From assembly GCA_003132825.1 (NCBI GenBank), contig PKYX01000499.1, positions 1-5,922 of the forward strand: a stretch of 5,922 nt of DNA, read 5' to 3'. A program made the position numbers and the translations under genes. Positions within the stretch are counted from its first letter, which is position 1. Each line of letters starts with the position of its first letter. The DNA comes from Acidobacteriaceae bacterium (GTDB taxonomy: Bacteria > Acidobacteriota > Terriglobia > Terriglobales > Acidobacteriaceae). Below are positions 1 to 5,657 of the stretch, one piece after another. The notes under the pieces were generated by a model that was given only the letters and a program-made list of their open reading frames with translations, made no database searches and was not told the DNA's origin.

Positions 1-29
1 AACGGGAAGAGGCCGGGGACTCAGTTGTT

Positions 30-785
30 TTATCCTGCCGCCTCCTGTGGCGGCAAGTCTATTTTCGTACGCCAACTCCGAGGACCACATTTGAGTACAT
101 GACCGTGATGGAGAAGGCGATCGAGCATGGCGGTGACGGCGGCGCTATCTCCCAGTAACTTGCCCCAGTCTTCCACGGGTCGATTTGAAGTGAGCAGAGT
201 GCTGGTGCGCTCATAGCGTCGCATTACGATCTCCAACAGTTCCTCGGCGGCAGTGACGGGCAGCTTACGCATGCCTAGGTCATCAATGATGAGGAGCGGA
301 ACCGAAGACAACAGTTCCATGTGCTCCTTGCGAGTTCCATCGATGGTGGCTTCGGCCAGATCATCGAGCAGCTTGTGGGTTTCGCGATAGAGCACACGAT
401 AGCCCTGTTGAATGGCGGCCTGGCCGATGGCTTGAGCCAGATGACTTTTCCCGGTGCCGGGCGGGCCTAAGAACAAAGCATCTTCATGGCGAGCAATGAA
501 GGCGCCGGTGGCCAGGTCGAAGACCAGACTGCGATTCATCTTCTTGTTGAAGTTGAAGTCGAAGTTGTCGAGGGCTCTCTGAGGGTCGCGAAACTCAGCC
601 TGCTTGGTCCTGCGCTCCAGCAAGCGATCGCCGCGACGAGTGAGTTCGTCCGCGACCAGGCAGGAGAGGAAGTCGATGGGTGGCATGGCTTCAACTTGCG
701 CCTGGTGGAGACGAGTTTCGAGTACGGCGGCGATACCGCCCAGCCGTAGTTGCCGTAAAGCGCGATTCAACTCGATGAGATTCAT
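30..785 (-). CDS. istB: IS21-family helper ATPase IstB
   Basis: This 251-residue protein is the AAA+/DnaA-like ATPase that assists the IstA transposase in IS21 transposition, by assembling on target DNA and stimulating the transposase (family knowledge). The N-terminal helical IstB region spans roughly residues 1-80. Walker A GPPGTGKS is at 107-114, Walker B LLIIDD at 164-169, and the sensor-like TSNRP at 199-203. The length is normal for IstB and no motif is missing, so the protein looks complete. The ATG overlaps the istA stop as ATGA, which implies translational coupling. An AGGAG lies 8 bases upstream, inside the end of istA. The C-terminus ends in the window, 29 bases before the left edge, and the right end of the IS is not visible. 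Identification as IstB is very secure; activity depends on whether the truncated IstA still works. Confidence 0.96.
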   Translation of the reverse strand: MNLIELNRALRQLRLGGIAAVLETRLHQAQVEAMPPIDFLSCLVADELTRRGDRLLERRTKQAEFRDPQRALDNFDFNFNKKMNRSLVFDLATGAFIARHEDALFLGPPGTGKSHLAQAIGQAAIQQGYRVLYRETHKLLDDLAEATIDGTRKEHMELLSSVPLLIIDDLGMRKLPVTAAEELLEIVMRRYERTSTLLTSNRPVEDWGKLLGDSAAVTAMLDRLLHHGHVLKCGPRSWRTKIDLPPQEAAG

Positions 786-1984
786 TCTTTTGGCTCCTGG
801 GTTCTGAGGTTGATGAGATCGCGATATTGCACCAGCTCGCGAATGAGGGGATCGACTTGCCGTAAGGTCAGTTGGGGACCACGTTCGAGATAGCGACGAA
901 CGAAGCGGAGCTCATGCACACCCATTTCGAGGGCGACCGCGCAAGCCTCCTCGACTGCAGCCAAGCCGAACTTCTTGGCCAGCGCGAGGACGCCGAAGAC
1001 GCGGCGAACACCCGGTTCGCCGAGTTGGTTATAAATAAGGTTGCAGAGTGTGCCGATGTGAGTGCCGGCGCGGCCGGCGCGCCACAGTAACTGAGAGACA
1101 CGCAGCGGTCTGTGTTTCGGGTGGTCCTCTTCTTTAATGCGATACCAGCCGCGTTTCTGGCGCACATGTTCCCGCAGCAGCAGACCGTTGTTGGGATCGA
1201 GGACGCGAACGTAGAGTTCGTCCCACTGCACTCGGACCAAGCGTCCGATCCAGCCCGGGGGCAGGCCGTAATAGGCGGCCTCGACTTCGACACAACCGTC
1301 GAGATGCACGACCCGTTGGCCGTGCTGGTAGTAGCGAAACGGTTCCAGGGGCAGTGGGAGCAAGAAAGGTTTCTCTTCAGCAAACATGGTGGCGACTTGC
1401 CGTTTGGTGGTGCCGTGGATGCGGGTATCGGCGCAGCTGGTTTCCCAACGGTCCAGATAGGCTTGCGCTTCTTCCAGGCTCTCGAAGCGTTTTCCCTTGA
1501 GCGGTGTGTTCTTGGCGTGTCCGACGCCGCGCTCAACTTTTCCTTTTCGATCTGGATCTTGGATCCGGCACGGTAGAGCGACACAGCCATAGTGCGTCAG
1601 CACGTCGCGGTAGAGGGGATTCAGAATGGGATCGTAGATGTCGGGGACAAGTACACCTTCCTTCAGATTATCGAGCACCACGATGCGGGTACTGCCGCCG
1701 AGTCGACGAAATGCTTTCTCGTGCAGCTCGGCCCAGATGCGTGAACTGGAGCGGAAGGTCAACAAACGTACTGCCTTGCGGCTGTACCCGAGCGTCATCA
1801 CGAACAATCGGGTGCGCCGATACTTGCCCGTCTTCGAGTCACGGACCATGGGGCCGCTACCGTAGTCGACTTGGGCCTCTTCTCCGGGCGCGGTGAAAAT
1901 CACCGCTCGCTGCCGCGGCTGCTGGTTTCCGTGAAGCTTGCGAACGAAACGCTTGACCGTCTGATAGCCGCCACTGAAGCGCAT
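782..1984 (-). CDS. istA: IS21-family transposase IstA, N-terminally truncated
   Basis: IstA is the DDE/RNase H-fold transposase that cuts and joins IS21 ends. The catalytic triad is readable: D40 in QVDYG, D105 in VVLDNLKE and E151 in KGKVERGVGHAK. After it comes the C-terminal beta-barrel-like region (about 200-280), then a helical tail. At 400 residues it is about 100 short of the usual IstA length. The first residues, MRFSGGYQTVKRFVRKL, match the segment that normally follows the helix-turn-helix DNA-binding domain, so that domain is missing. Reading upstream in the same frame gives proline-rich sequence unlike IstA and then a stop at 2048-2050. The DNA there instead reads as a LamG-like protein on the other strand. 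The ATG at 1984 is therefore probably an accidental start at a recombination junction, and the protein is likely unable to bind its own ends. The family call is secure; whether it is expressed is unknown. Confidence 0.93.
   Translation of the reverse strand: MRFSGGYQTVKRFVRKLHGNQQPRQRAVIFTAPGEEAQVDYGSGPMVRDSKTGKYRRTRLFVMTLGYSRKAVRLLTFRSSSRIWAELHEKAFRRLGGSTRIVVLDNLKEGVLVPDIYDPILNPLYRDVLTHYGCVALPCRIQDPDRKGKVERGVGHAKNTPLKGKRFESLEEAQAYLDRWETSCADTRIHGTTKRQVATMFAEEKPFLLPLPLEPFRYYQHGQRVVHLDGCVEVEAAYYGLPPGWIGRLVRVQWDELYVRVLDPNNGLLLREHVRQKRGWYRIKEEDHPKHRPLRVSQLLWRAGRAGTHIGTLCNLIYNQLGEPGVRRVFGVLALAKKFGLAAVEEACAVALEMGVHELRFVRRYLERGPQLTLRQVDPLIRELVQYRDLINLRTQEPKE
794..798 (-). promoter_or_regulatory. Ribosome-binding site of istB
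   Basis: AGGAG on the minus strand lies 8 bases before the istB ATG, inside the last codons of istA. Together with the ATGA stop-start overlap it supports coupled translation of the two IS21 proteins and fixes the istB start. Confidence 0.65.
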
Positions 1985-2168
1985 CGGATCGAGCGCCGAG
2001 GGTGGCGGATACGCATATTTCGACGGCGTGATCGATAATGTCTCGTTTTACCAGAGGGCGCTAAATGGCCGCCTCATCGAGGCCCTTTGTACCGCTACCA
2101 ACGGAGATGTTCCTTGCCACAAGGAAAAGCATCAGGTCGGGCTCAAAGGTTCTAATGTGCAAGGTTAG
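1980..2168 (+). pseudogene. C-terminal remnant of a LamG-like (concanavalin-type) protein
   Basis: In the frame ending at TAG 2166-2168, the plus strand reads RIGSSAEGGGY, then YFDGVIDNVSFYQRAL, and later TNGDVPC. This is the pattern that closes LamG/jellyroll-fold domains in large secreted bacterial proteins: an IGS turn, then F-[DN]-G-x-ID-[NE]-V-x-x-Y-x-RAL, then a helix and a short cysteine-containing tail. About 62 codons remain. Upstream the frame meets a stop at 1965-1967, inside sequence antisense to istA, so the 5' part of the gene has been lost at the IS junction. Such domains bind carbohydrate or protein ligands outside the cell; this fragment cannot be functional. There is no start codon or ribosome-binding site. 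The call rests on motif recognition over a short stretch. Confidence 0.6.
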
Positions 2169-2820
2169 GGTGACAGTCATCCGGAATTTCTGGCGCCGGA
2201 AACTCGCACTCAGATTGGTGCTTTAAACGGGGCACTTCACCAGAACTCCGAAACGTAACTTCTTGGGTCAGGTCAAGTTCATCGACCAGGTTCAGGAGGA
2301 ACTCGTTGAACTCCGGTGCAGACCTTTCCTTCACCGCCAATGGGAGAATCTTTGCAGAACTTTACGAAGCGTAGCTTCGATTTGTGATCTATGCGGTGAC
2401 GCTTCTTGAGCGGACAGGCACTCATCACCATCGCAGGAAGCGTTCTTGACGTGGGACAGCGTTATCCATTTCCTCGGCGGTGAGCGGCCCTCGTGCAACT
2501 AGGTTGCACAAACCGGGAGCTGCCTGTCCCCGTTGCCAGATCCCACGCGCTCGGTCACAGAGCAATCCCATGTTGTTTGTTGCAATAATGCATGCACAAA
2601 CTCGGGCGCTGCAACGCACCAGGGGGACTTCTCCGAAATAGTCTAGGTGCCCGAAAGTCACACAGGTCCTGTGCCAGTTCGCGGATCGCTAGGGCTTTGC
2701 CCATAAGCAACCATATTCGCCTTTTGTTCGCTCGATGTCAAGTTCCTTTTTTGGACCGGCAAGAGGCGCGGCGCGCCGCGAGGTATCAACTCACAGCAAC
2801 GATTTAGTTGAAGTATGGGG
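2169..2820. other. Gene-poor relic region with no convincing gene
   Basis: About 650 bp between the LamG remnant and the IS21-type end hold no gene I can support. Two minus-strand open frames exist. One, at 2152-2340, has 62 codons, a TTG start and no ribosome-binding site. The other, at 2425-2661, has 78 codons, a GTG start and only a weak AGGA 5 bases upstream. Neither resembles a family I know, and both are rich in residues unusual for a folded protein. Three perfect dyads are visible: 6-base arms at 2365-2379, 7-base arms at 2493-2509, and a 14-base uninterrupted GC palindrome at 2767-2780. No tRNA, CRISPR or terminator with a T-run was recognised. The stretch is most simply decayed DNA caught between IS fragments. 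Confidence 0.6.
2493..2509. repeat. Perfect hyphenated dyad GTGCAAC-TAG-GTTGCAC
   Basis: Two 7-base arms are exact reverse complements around a 3-base spacer. The form is typical of a protein-binding operator half-site pair. It is not a terminator, because no T-run follows on either strand. No promoter or gene next to it is convincing, so its role is unknown and it may be chance. Confidence 0.4.
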
Positions 2821-2910
2821 AATCCGGTCGAAGGCGAACGCGATTCCGGTTTGAAGCCGAACAGCATTCGTTATGAATCCGAACAGCATTCCGGTCTGAA
2901 GGCGAACAGT
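2821..2910. repeat. Four tandem 22-23 bp imperfect repeats
   Basis: The units share ATTCCGG at the start and CGAACAG or CGAACGC at the end. Unit 3 is the most diverged (ATTCGTTATGAATCC at its start). The period of about two helical turns would place each unit on the same DNA face, as expected for cooperative protein binding. The block lies within the IS21-type end described separately. Confidence 0.8.
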
Positions 2911-3001
2911 TTTTGGATGTGGCCGGAATGGCGTTGGGATTGGAGCGGAATGTTTTCCACTTTTCCCCAGGCGAACGGCAGTAGGAGACTCACGGCAATC
3001 A
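2821..3001 (-). mobile_element. Isolated IS21-type left end with tandem transposase-binding repeats
   Basis: Four adjacent units of 22-23 bp (2821-2842, 2843-2865, 2866-2887, 2888-2910) follow the consensus ATTCCGGTNTGAAGGCGAACAGC. Inverted partial copies (CCGGAAT and CGGAAT) follow at 2923-2952. IS21-family elements are known for multiple repeated terminal sequences upstream of istA that act as transposase-binding sites. On the minus strand the block begins 5'-TGATTGCCGTGAGTC at about 3001, which fits the terminal TG of the family, and points toward istA. istA should start soon inside it, but the DNA left of 2820 is unrelated. This is either the severed left end of the element at 1-1984 or the stump of a second copy. 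The exact tip is inferred. Confidence 0.6.
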
Positions 3002-3056
3002 AACCTTGCCCAAAGTCACGGGAACCGGCGACGTGCGTGATCCGTATCCTTCCGCT

Positions 3057-4214
3057 ATGAGAGTTCACATGTTGTCTTGTTGCGGAGCTTATGTCGTCCT
3101 CTTTGCCTTCCTGTCAGTCGCAGCACCAGCACAGAATCCAGAGCCGCAACAATCCGCGGCACGAGGGAGCACGACGGCGGCCGATTACAACGATGCAGCC
3201 TATCGAAAGTTCGACCAGACACTTTCGTTCTTGAGGGAGCGCAACGCGAGGCAGTATGCGATTGACCCCGCAAAGGGTGTTGACGAGGCCAGCCACGTTT
3301 CCATCGGAGGCATCGAGCAGTGGGTTACGATTCGCGGTGAAGACCGTAGCAACCCTGTCCTCTTGTTTCTTCATGGAGGGCCGGGCGACGTGACGAATCC
3401 CTGGTCGTTCGCAATGTTTGCTCCATGGGAGGCGTATTTTACGGTGGTGCAGTGGGACCAGCGTGGCGCAGGGAGAACGCTCAATAAATCAGGCCCTTCG
3501 GTTGCTCCTACGATGACGCTGGATCGCATGACGCAGGATGGAATCGAATTAACGGAATACCTGTGTAAACATTTGGGAAAGCGCAAAGTAATCCTGGTCG
3601 CTCATTCGTTTGGCACGCTCCTTGGCCTCCGCATGATTCGAGAAAGACCTGACCTTTTCTTCGCCTACGTTGGTACCGGGCAGGTCGCCGACGAAACCCA
3701 GAATTACACAGCGGCTTATGAAGCCTTATTGAAGAAGGCTCGGGCTGCAGGCAACCAACAGGCCCTCGATGAGCTGAAGCGCATTGGGCCGCCGCCCTAC
3801 GCGAACGGTGAGGGCTACGGCGTACAGCGCAAATGGGCGAACCGTTTCGAAGGCGCGGATCGATTCCTCTACGGAACCCTTGGACTTGCTTTGGTCGCTC
3901 CCGGTTATTCCGTTCGAGATCTGAACGATTCTATCGATGGCCAGATTTTGAGCGGAGAACGCCTCGTCCCCCAAACGCGGTCCGAAACGATGAAGGAGCT
4001 CGGACTCAAATTTGCAATTCCGATGTTTTTCTTCGAGGGAACGGAAGATTTCACCACACCGACGGAGCTTGCCCGGAAATATCTCGAAGCGATTCAGGCA
4101 CCGCGAAAAGAATTTGCGCCGATTTCTGGAGGCCACTTTGCAGTGTTTATGAACTCGGATCAGTTTCTCAGGGAACTGGTCGCGCATGTTTTGCCCCTTG
4201 CGGGCGGACATTGA
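3057..4214 (+). CDS. Secreted alpha/beta hydrolase, proline iminopeptidase-like (S33)
   Basis: This 385-residue serine hydrolase probably acts outside the cytoplasm on peptides or small esters; the substrate is not determinable. A signal peptide is visible: a short basic start, the hydrophobic run GAYVVLFAFLSVAAPAQ, and a likely signal peptidase I cut after APA. The oxyanion motif HGGPG begins at residue 106 and DQRGAG follows, both typical of prolyl aminopeptidases. The nucleophile elbow AHSFG gives S184, with Ala replacing the first Gly as in some relatives. Acid D331 (EGTEDFT) and base H360 (SGGHF) complete the triad, and a cap region lies between. I prefer ATG 3057. The open frame extends to a TTG at 3006, but that has no ribosome-binding site and spoils the signal peptide. 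ATG 3069, preceded by GAGAG at 5 bases, is also possible. The last 55 bases overlap the zeta-type gene tail to tail. The IS21-type end immediately upstream has probably replaced its native promoter. Confidence 0.88.
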   Translation: MRVHMLSCCGAYVVLFAFLSVAAPAQNPEPQQSAARGSTTAADYNDAAYRKFDQTLSFLRERNARQYAIDPAKGVDEASHVSIGGIEQWVTIRGEDRSNPVLLFLHGGPGDVTNPWSFAMFAPWEAYFTVVQWDQRGAGRTLNKSGPSVAPTMTLDRMTQDGIELTEYLCKHLGKRKVILVAHSFGTLLGLRMIRERPDLFFAYVGTGQVADETQNYTAAYEALLKKARAAGNQQALDELKRIGPPPYANGEGYGVQRKWANRFEGADRFLYGTLGLALVAPGYSVRDLNDSIDGQILSGERLVPQTRSETMKELGLKFAIPMFFFEGTEDFTTPTELARKYLEAIQAPRKEFAPISGGHFAVFMNSDQFLRELVAHVLPLAGGH

Positions 4215-4828
4215 ATAGGCTTTGCCCATTCGGGTACCAGGATGGCGTCACAGCCTGTCAAGATCTTATCGCGATCTATGTGAAGGATGGATAGCGGTGT
4301 GGGCGCGAGTCCGGTCTTTGGGTCCGCCTCCGTACTGTTGTCATAAAGCAGAAGTCCCGTCAGCTGGGGAAGCAGATGGATGAGGTTGAGCCGACTCGCT
4401 GTGTAACGTTGCCGGATTTTTTGTTCGGGAATGTCGTGTCCGCCGTACTCCACTCTGGATAGCACGCGCCGAATGTGTAAGTCTTCCCCCTCAAGTCCTA
4501 CGAACCAAATGCGCACTTCAATCCCTTGAGACAGTGCCTTTTCCAGGACAGCTGTAATGGTTTTGCCGCCGAGAGTCGTTTCGAAGGCAAAGTTGAGTTT
4601 CTCCTCGATGGCACGTTCCAAGAGTCGTTTGCCTTCGTTCCATGCCGCGCTATTTGCCTCAGTAAGCGAGAATCCGGGGTTGGCCGACAAAATGCGTCGT
4701 GTGGCTTCGTCGGGGTTGAAAAACTCTCCTCCTCGTTCCAGGAATGCCGCACCGGCAACACTGCTCTTGCCCGCACCGTTTGTACCGCCCAGCACATAGA
4801 TTTGCGGAACATCGCATGAGCTAGCCAC
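4160..4828 (-). CDS. Zeta-type toxin kinase (P-loop)
   Basis: A 222-residue P-loop phosphotransferase of the zeta-toxin family. Characterised members phosphorylate UDP-N-acetylamino sugars and so block peptidoglycan synthesis. Walker A GTNGAGKS is at 15-22. NPDEATR at 38-44 supplies the catalytic-type Asp40, and FETT at 82-85 matches the substrate-binding E-[GT]-T element. WFVGL is at 108-112, and the basic RRVLSRVEYGGHDIP with a following RQRY provides the arginines expected near ATP phosphates. The protein is largely complete. It starts at GTG 4828, 8 bases inside the upstream REC-Phd gene, with no clear ribosome-binding site, so coupled translation is likely. Relatives typically end soon after the VPEWAKPI sequence. 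Here about 17 further residues run antisense into the hydrolase gene, suggesting the native stop was lost when the module joined this site. The sugar substrate is inferred; some family members may be housekeeping kinases rather than toxins. Confidence 0.88.
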   Translation of the reverse strand: MASSCDVPQIYVLGGTNGAGKSSVAGAAFLERGGEFFNPDEATRRILSANPGFSLTEANSAAWNEGKRLLERAIEEKLNFAFETTLGGKTITAVLEKALSQGIEVRIWFVGLEGEDLHIRRVLSRVEYGGHDIPEQKIRQRYTASRLNLIHLLPQLTGLLLYDNSTEADPKTGLAPTPLSILHIDRDKILTGCDAILVPEWAKPIQCPPARGKTCATSSLRN

Positions 4829-5555
4829 GCTTCTGAGCGGCTTTCACAGCGGCTCTTCCTAATTGTTCGGGAGAGGCCCGGAAGCCAGCTTGCATTCCGC
4901 GACGGGCGGCAGGCTGCTGCATACGCGCGAGGAGCGCATCGAACTCTCCGCTCAGCGTATTGATTCTCGCTTCTGGAGCGTTCGACAAAGCATCGAACTC
5001 CTCTATCGAGATCAAGACTGCCTTTTGTACATCGTGCCGGGTGATCACAACCACATCGCCTAAAATGGCTTTTTCCAATAATCGTCCGAATTTATTCTTC
5101 GCCTCTGTCGCGGTAAACGACGCCGATCCGCCACGGTGAACCGAGGGGAACCCAACTGCCGCGGGATTCACCCGCTTGCGATTTAGGCGTACGGCAAGAG
5201 TGGCAGCCTTTTTCAGGATCTCGGGCTTGATGGGCTTGATCAGGGACTGGAGACCACCCAACTCCGCTGCCTCCACCGCAAACCCATTGTCCGCGGTCTC
5301 AAGCATCAAAACGAACTGGAGATGGGGAGACAACTGACGCACGCGACGAAGAAAATCCAGGTTATTTGCGTCAGCCAATTGAACGTCACTAATTAAAACG
5401 TCGAATTGACCTTTCTTGAGATGAAGCAGAGCCTTGCTTGCTTCAGGGACTTCGGTGACCGTGAAACCTGCTTGCGAGAGTTGGGAAACATGGGCATGGA
5501 GAGTTGCCTGGTCATGCTCTACCAGCAGTATGCGGCCCTCATCGTTAGCGAGCAT
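4821..5555 (-). CDS. REC-Phd fusion: antitoxin with an N-terminal response-regulator receiver domain
   Basis: A 244-residue two-domain protein. Residues about 7-120 are a CheY-like receiver: GRILLVEHD (acidic E13 and D15, with H14 where the second Asp often stands), phosphoacceptor D57 in LISDVQL, switch T87 in LETAD, and K107-P in SLIKPIKP. After a linker, residues about 144-190 are a Phd/YefM fold: SFTATEAKNKFGRLLEKA, GDVVVITRHD, KAVLISIEEFDAL. The remaining roughly 54 residues are charged and helical, the position where Phd proteins bind and block their toxin. The partner is the zeta-type kinase, overlapping by 8 bases. Start choice: GGAGG lies 8 bases before ATG 5555. An ATG at 5570 lies upstream of that GGAGG, near the predicted transcription start, so it is unlikely. 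Phd proteins normally have no receiver and are about 80-100 residues long. The role as a phosphorylation-responsive antitoxin and repressor is inference. Confidence 0.88.
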   Translation of the reverse strand: MLANDEGRILLVEHDQATLHAHVSQLSQAGFTVTEVPEASKALLHLKKGQFDVLISDVQLADANNLDFLRRVRQLSPHLQFVLMLETADNGFAVEAAELGGLQSLIKPIKPEILKKAATLAVRLNRKRVNPAAVGFPSVHRGGSASFTATEAKNKFGRLLEKAILGDVVVITRHDVQKAVLISIEEFDALSNAPEARINTLSGEFDALLARMQQPAARRGMQAGFRASPEQLGRAAVKAAQKRG

Positions 5556-5563
5556 TCGATCGA

Positions 5564-5568
5564 CCTCC
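5564..5568 (-). promoter_or_regulatory. Ribosome-binding site fixing the REC-Phd start
   Basis: GGAGG on the minus strand is 8 bases upstream of ATG 5555, an ideal spacing. It overlaps the codons that would follow the upstream ATG 5570, which itself has no ribosome-binding site. The site therefore decides in favour of the shorter, 244-residue protein. Confidence 0.8.
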
Positions 5569-5569
5569 A

Positions 5570-5586
5570 TTAGCTATATTAGCTAA
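5570..5586. promoter_or_regulatory. Probable operator: palindrome TTAGCTA-TAT-TAGCTAA
   Basis: Two 7-base arms are exact reverse complements around TAT, and the palindrome covers the -10 element. Phd-type antitoxins commonly repress their own operon through short palindromes overlapping the promoter, so this is the expected binding site of the REC-Phd protein. AGCTA also recurs at 5572, 5581 and 5590, exactly 9 bases apart, extending the possible site toward the -35. Confidence 0.65.
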
Positions 5587-5604
5587 TAGAGCTACAATAG
5601 TCAA
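5576..5604 (-). promoter_or_regulatory. Sigma-70-type promoter of the REC-Phd/zeta operon
   Basis: On the minus strand TTGACT (5599-5604) and TAATAT (5576-5581) are separated by exactly 17 bases. They match the -35 consensus at 5 of 6 positions and the -10 at 4 of 6. Transcription would begin near 5569, giving a leader of only about a dozen bases that holds the GGAGG site. It is the only clear promoter for the two-gene operon. Confidence 0.65.
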
Positions 5605-5657
5605 TTACACGCTTGCCGAGCTCCCATGTCTGACAAGGGTTCTTTTTTCCAAAGCTT

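Larger units (their letters stand above)
1..1984 (-). mobile_element. IS21-family element, left part deleted, right end outside window
   Basis: The segment carries istA and istB in the usual order with a 4-base overlap, which defines the IS21 family. The left side (plus coordinate about 1976-1986) ends sharply within istA, with no terminal inverted repeat, against the LamG remnant. The right terminal repeat would lie downstream of istB beyond position 1, so it cannot be assessed. An IS21-type left end lies about 840 bp away at 2821-3001. It is in matching orientation but separated by DNA that is not part of an IS21 element. Confidence 0.85.

Noticed and set aside
1112..1576. Plus-strand open frame of 154 codons opposite istA
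   Set aside because: It is antisense to the conserved catalytic core of istA and has no recognisable product.
2152..2340. Minus-strand open frame of 62 codons
   Set aside because: It begins with TTG, has no ribosome-binding site, partly overlaps the end of the LamG remnant and resembles no known family.
2365..2379. CGAAGC-GTA-GCTTCG hairpin as a terminator
   Set aside because: The stem has only 6 bases, no T-run follows on either strand, and no gene end is adjacent.
2425..2661. Minus-strand open frame of 78 codons
   Set aside because: GTG start with only a weak AGGA upstream, odd composition, and no recognisable domain; it lies in a relic region between IS fragments.
2821..2910. Possible CRISPR array
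   Set aside because: The 22-23 bp units are directly adjacent with no unique spacers, and they match the layout of IS21 terminal repeats.
2815..3060. Plus-strand open frame of 81 codons
   Set aside because: It is a translation of the tandem repeats of the IS21-type end, which stay open because the repeat has few stops.
3726..4229. Minus-strand open frame of 167 codons opposite the hydrolase
   Set aside because: It is a shadow of the hydrolase, whose catalytic motifs are conserved in the opposite strand.
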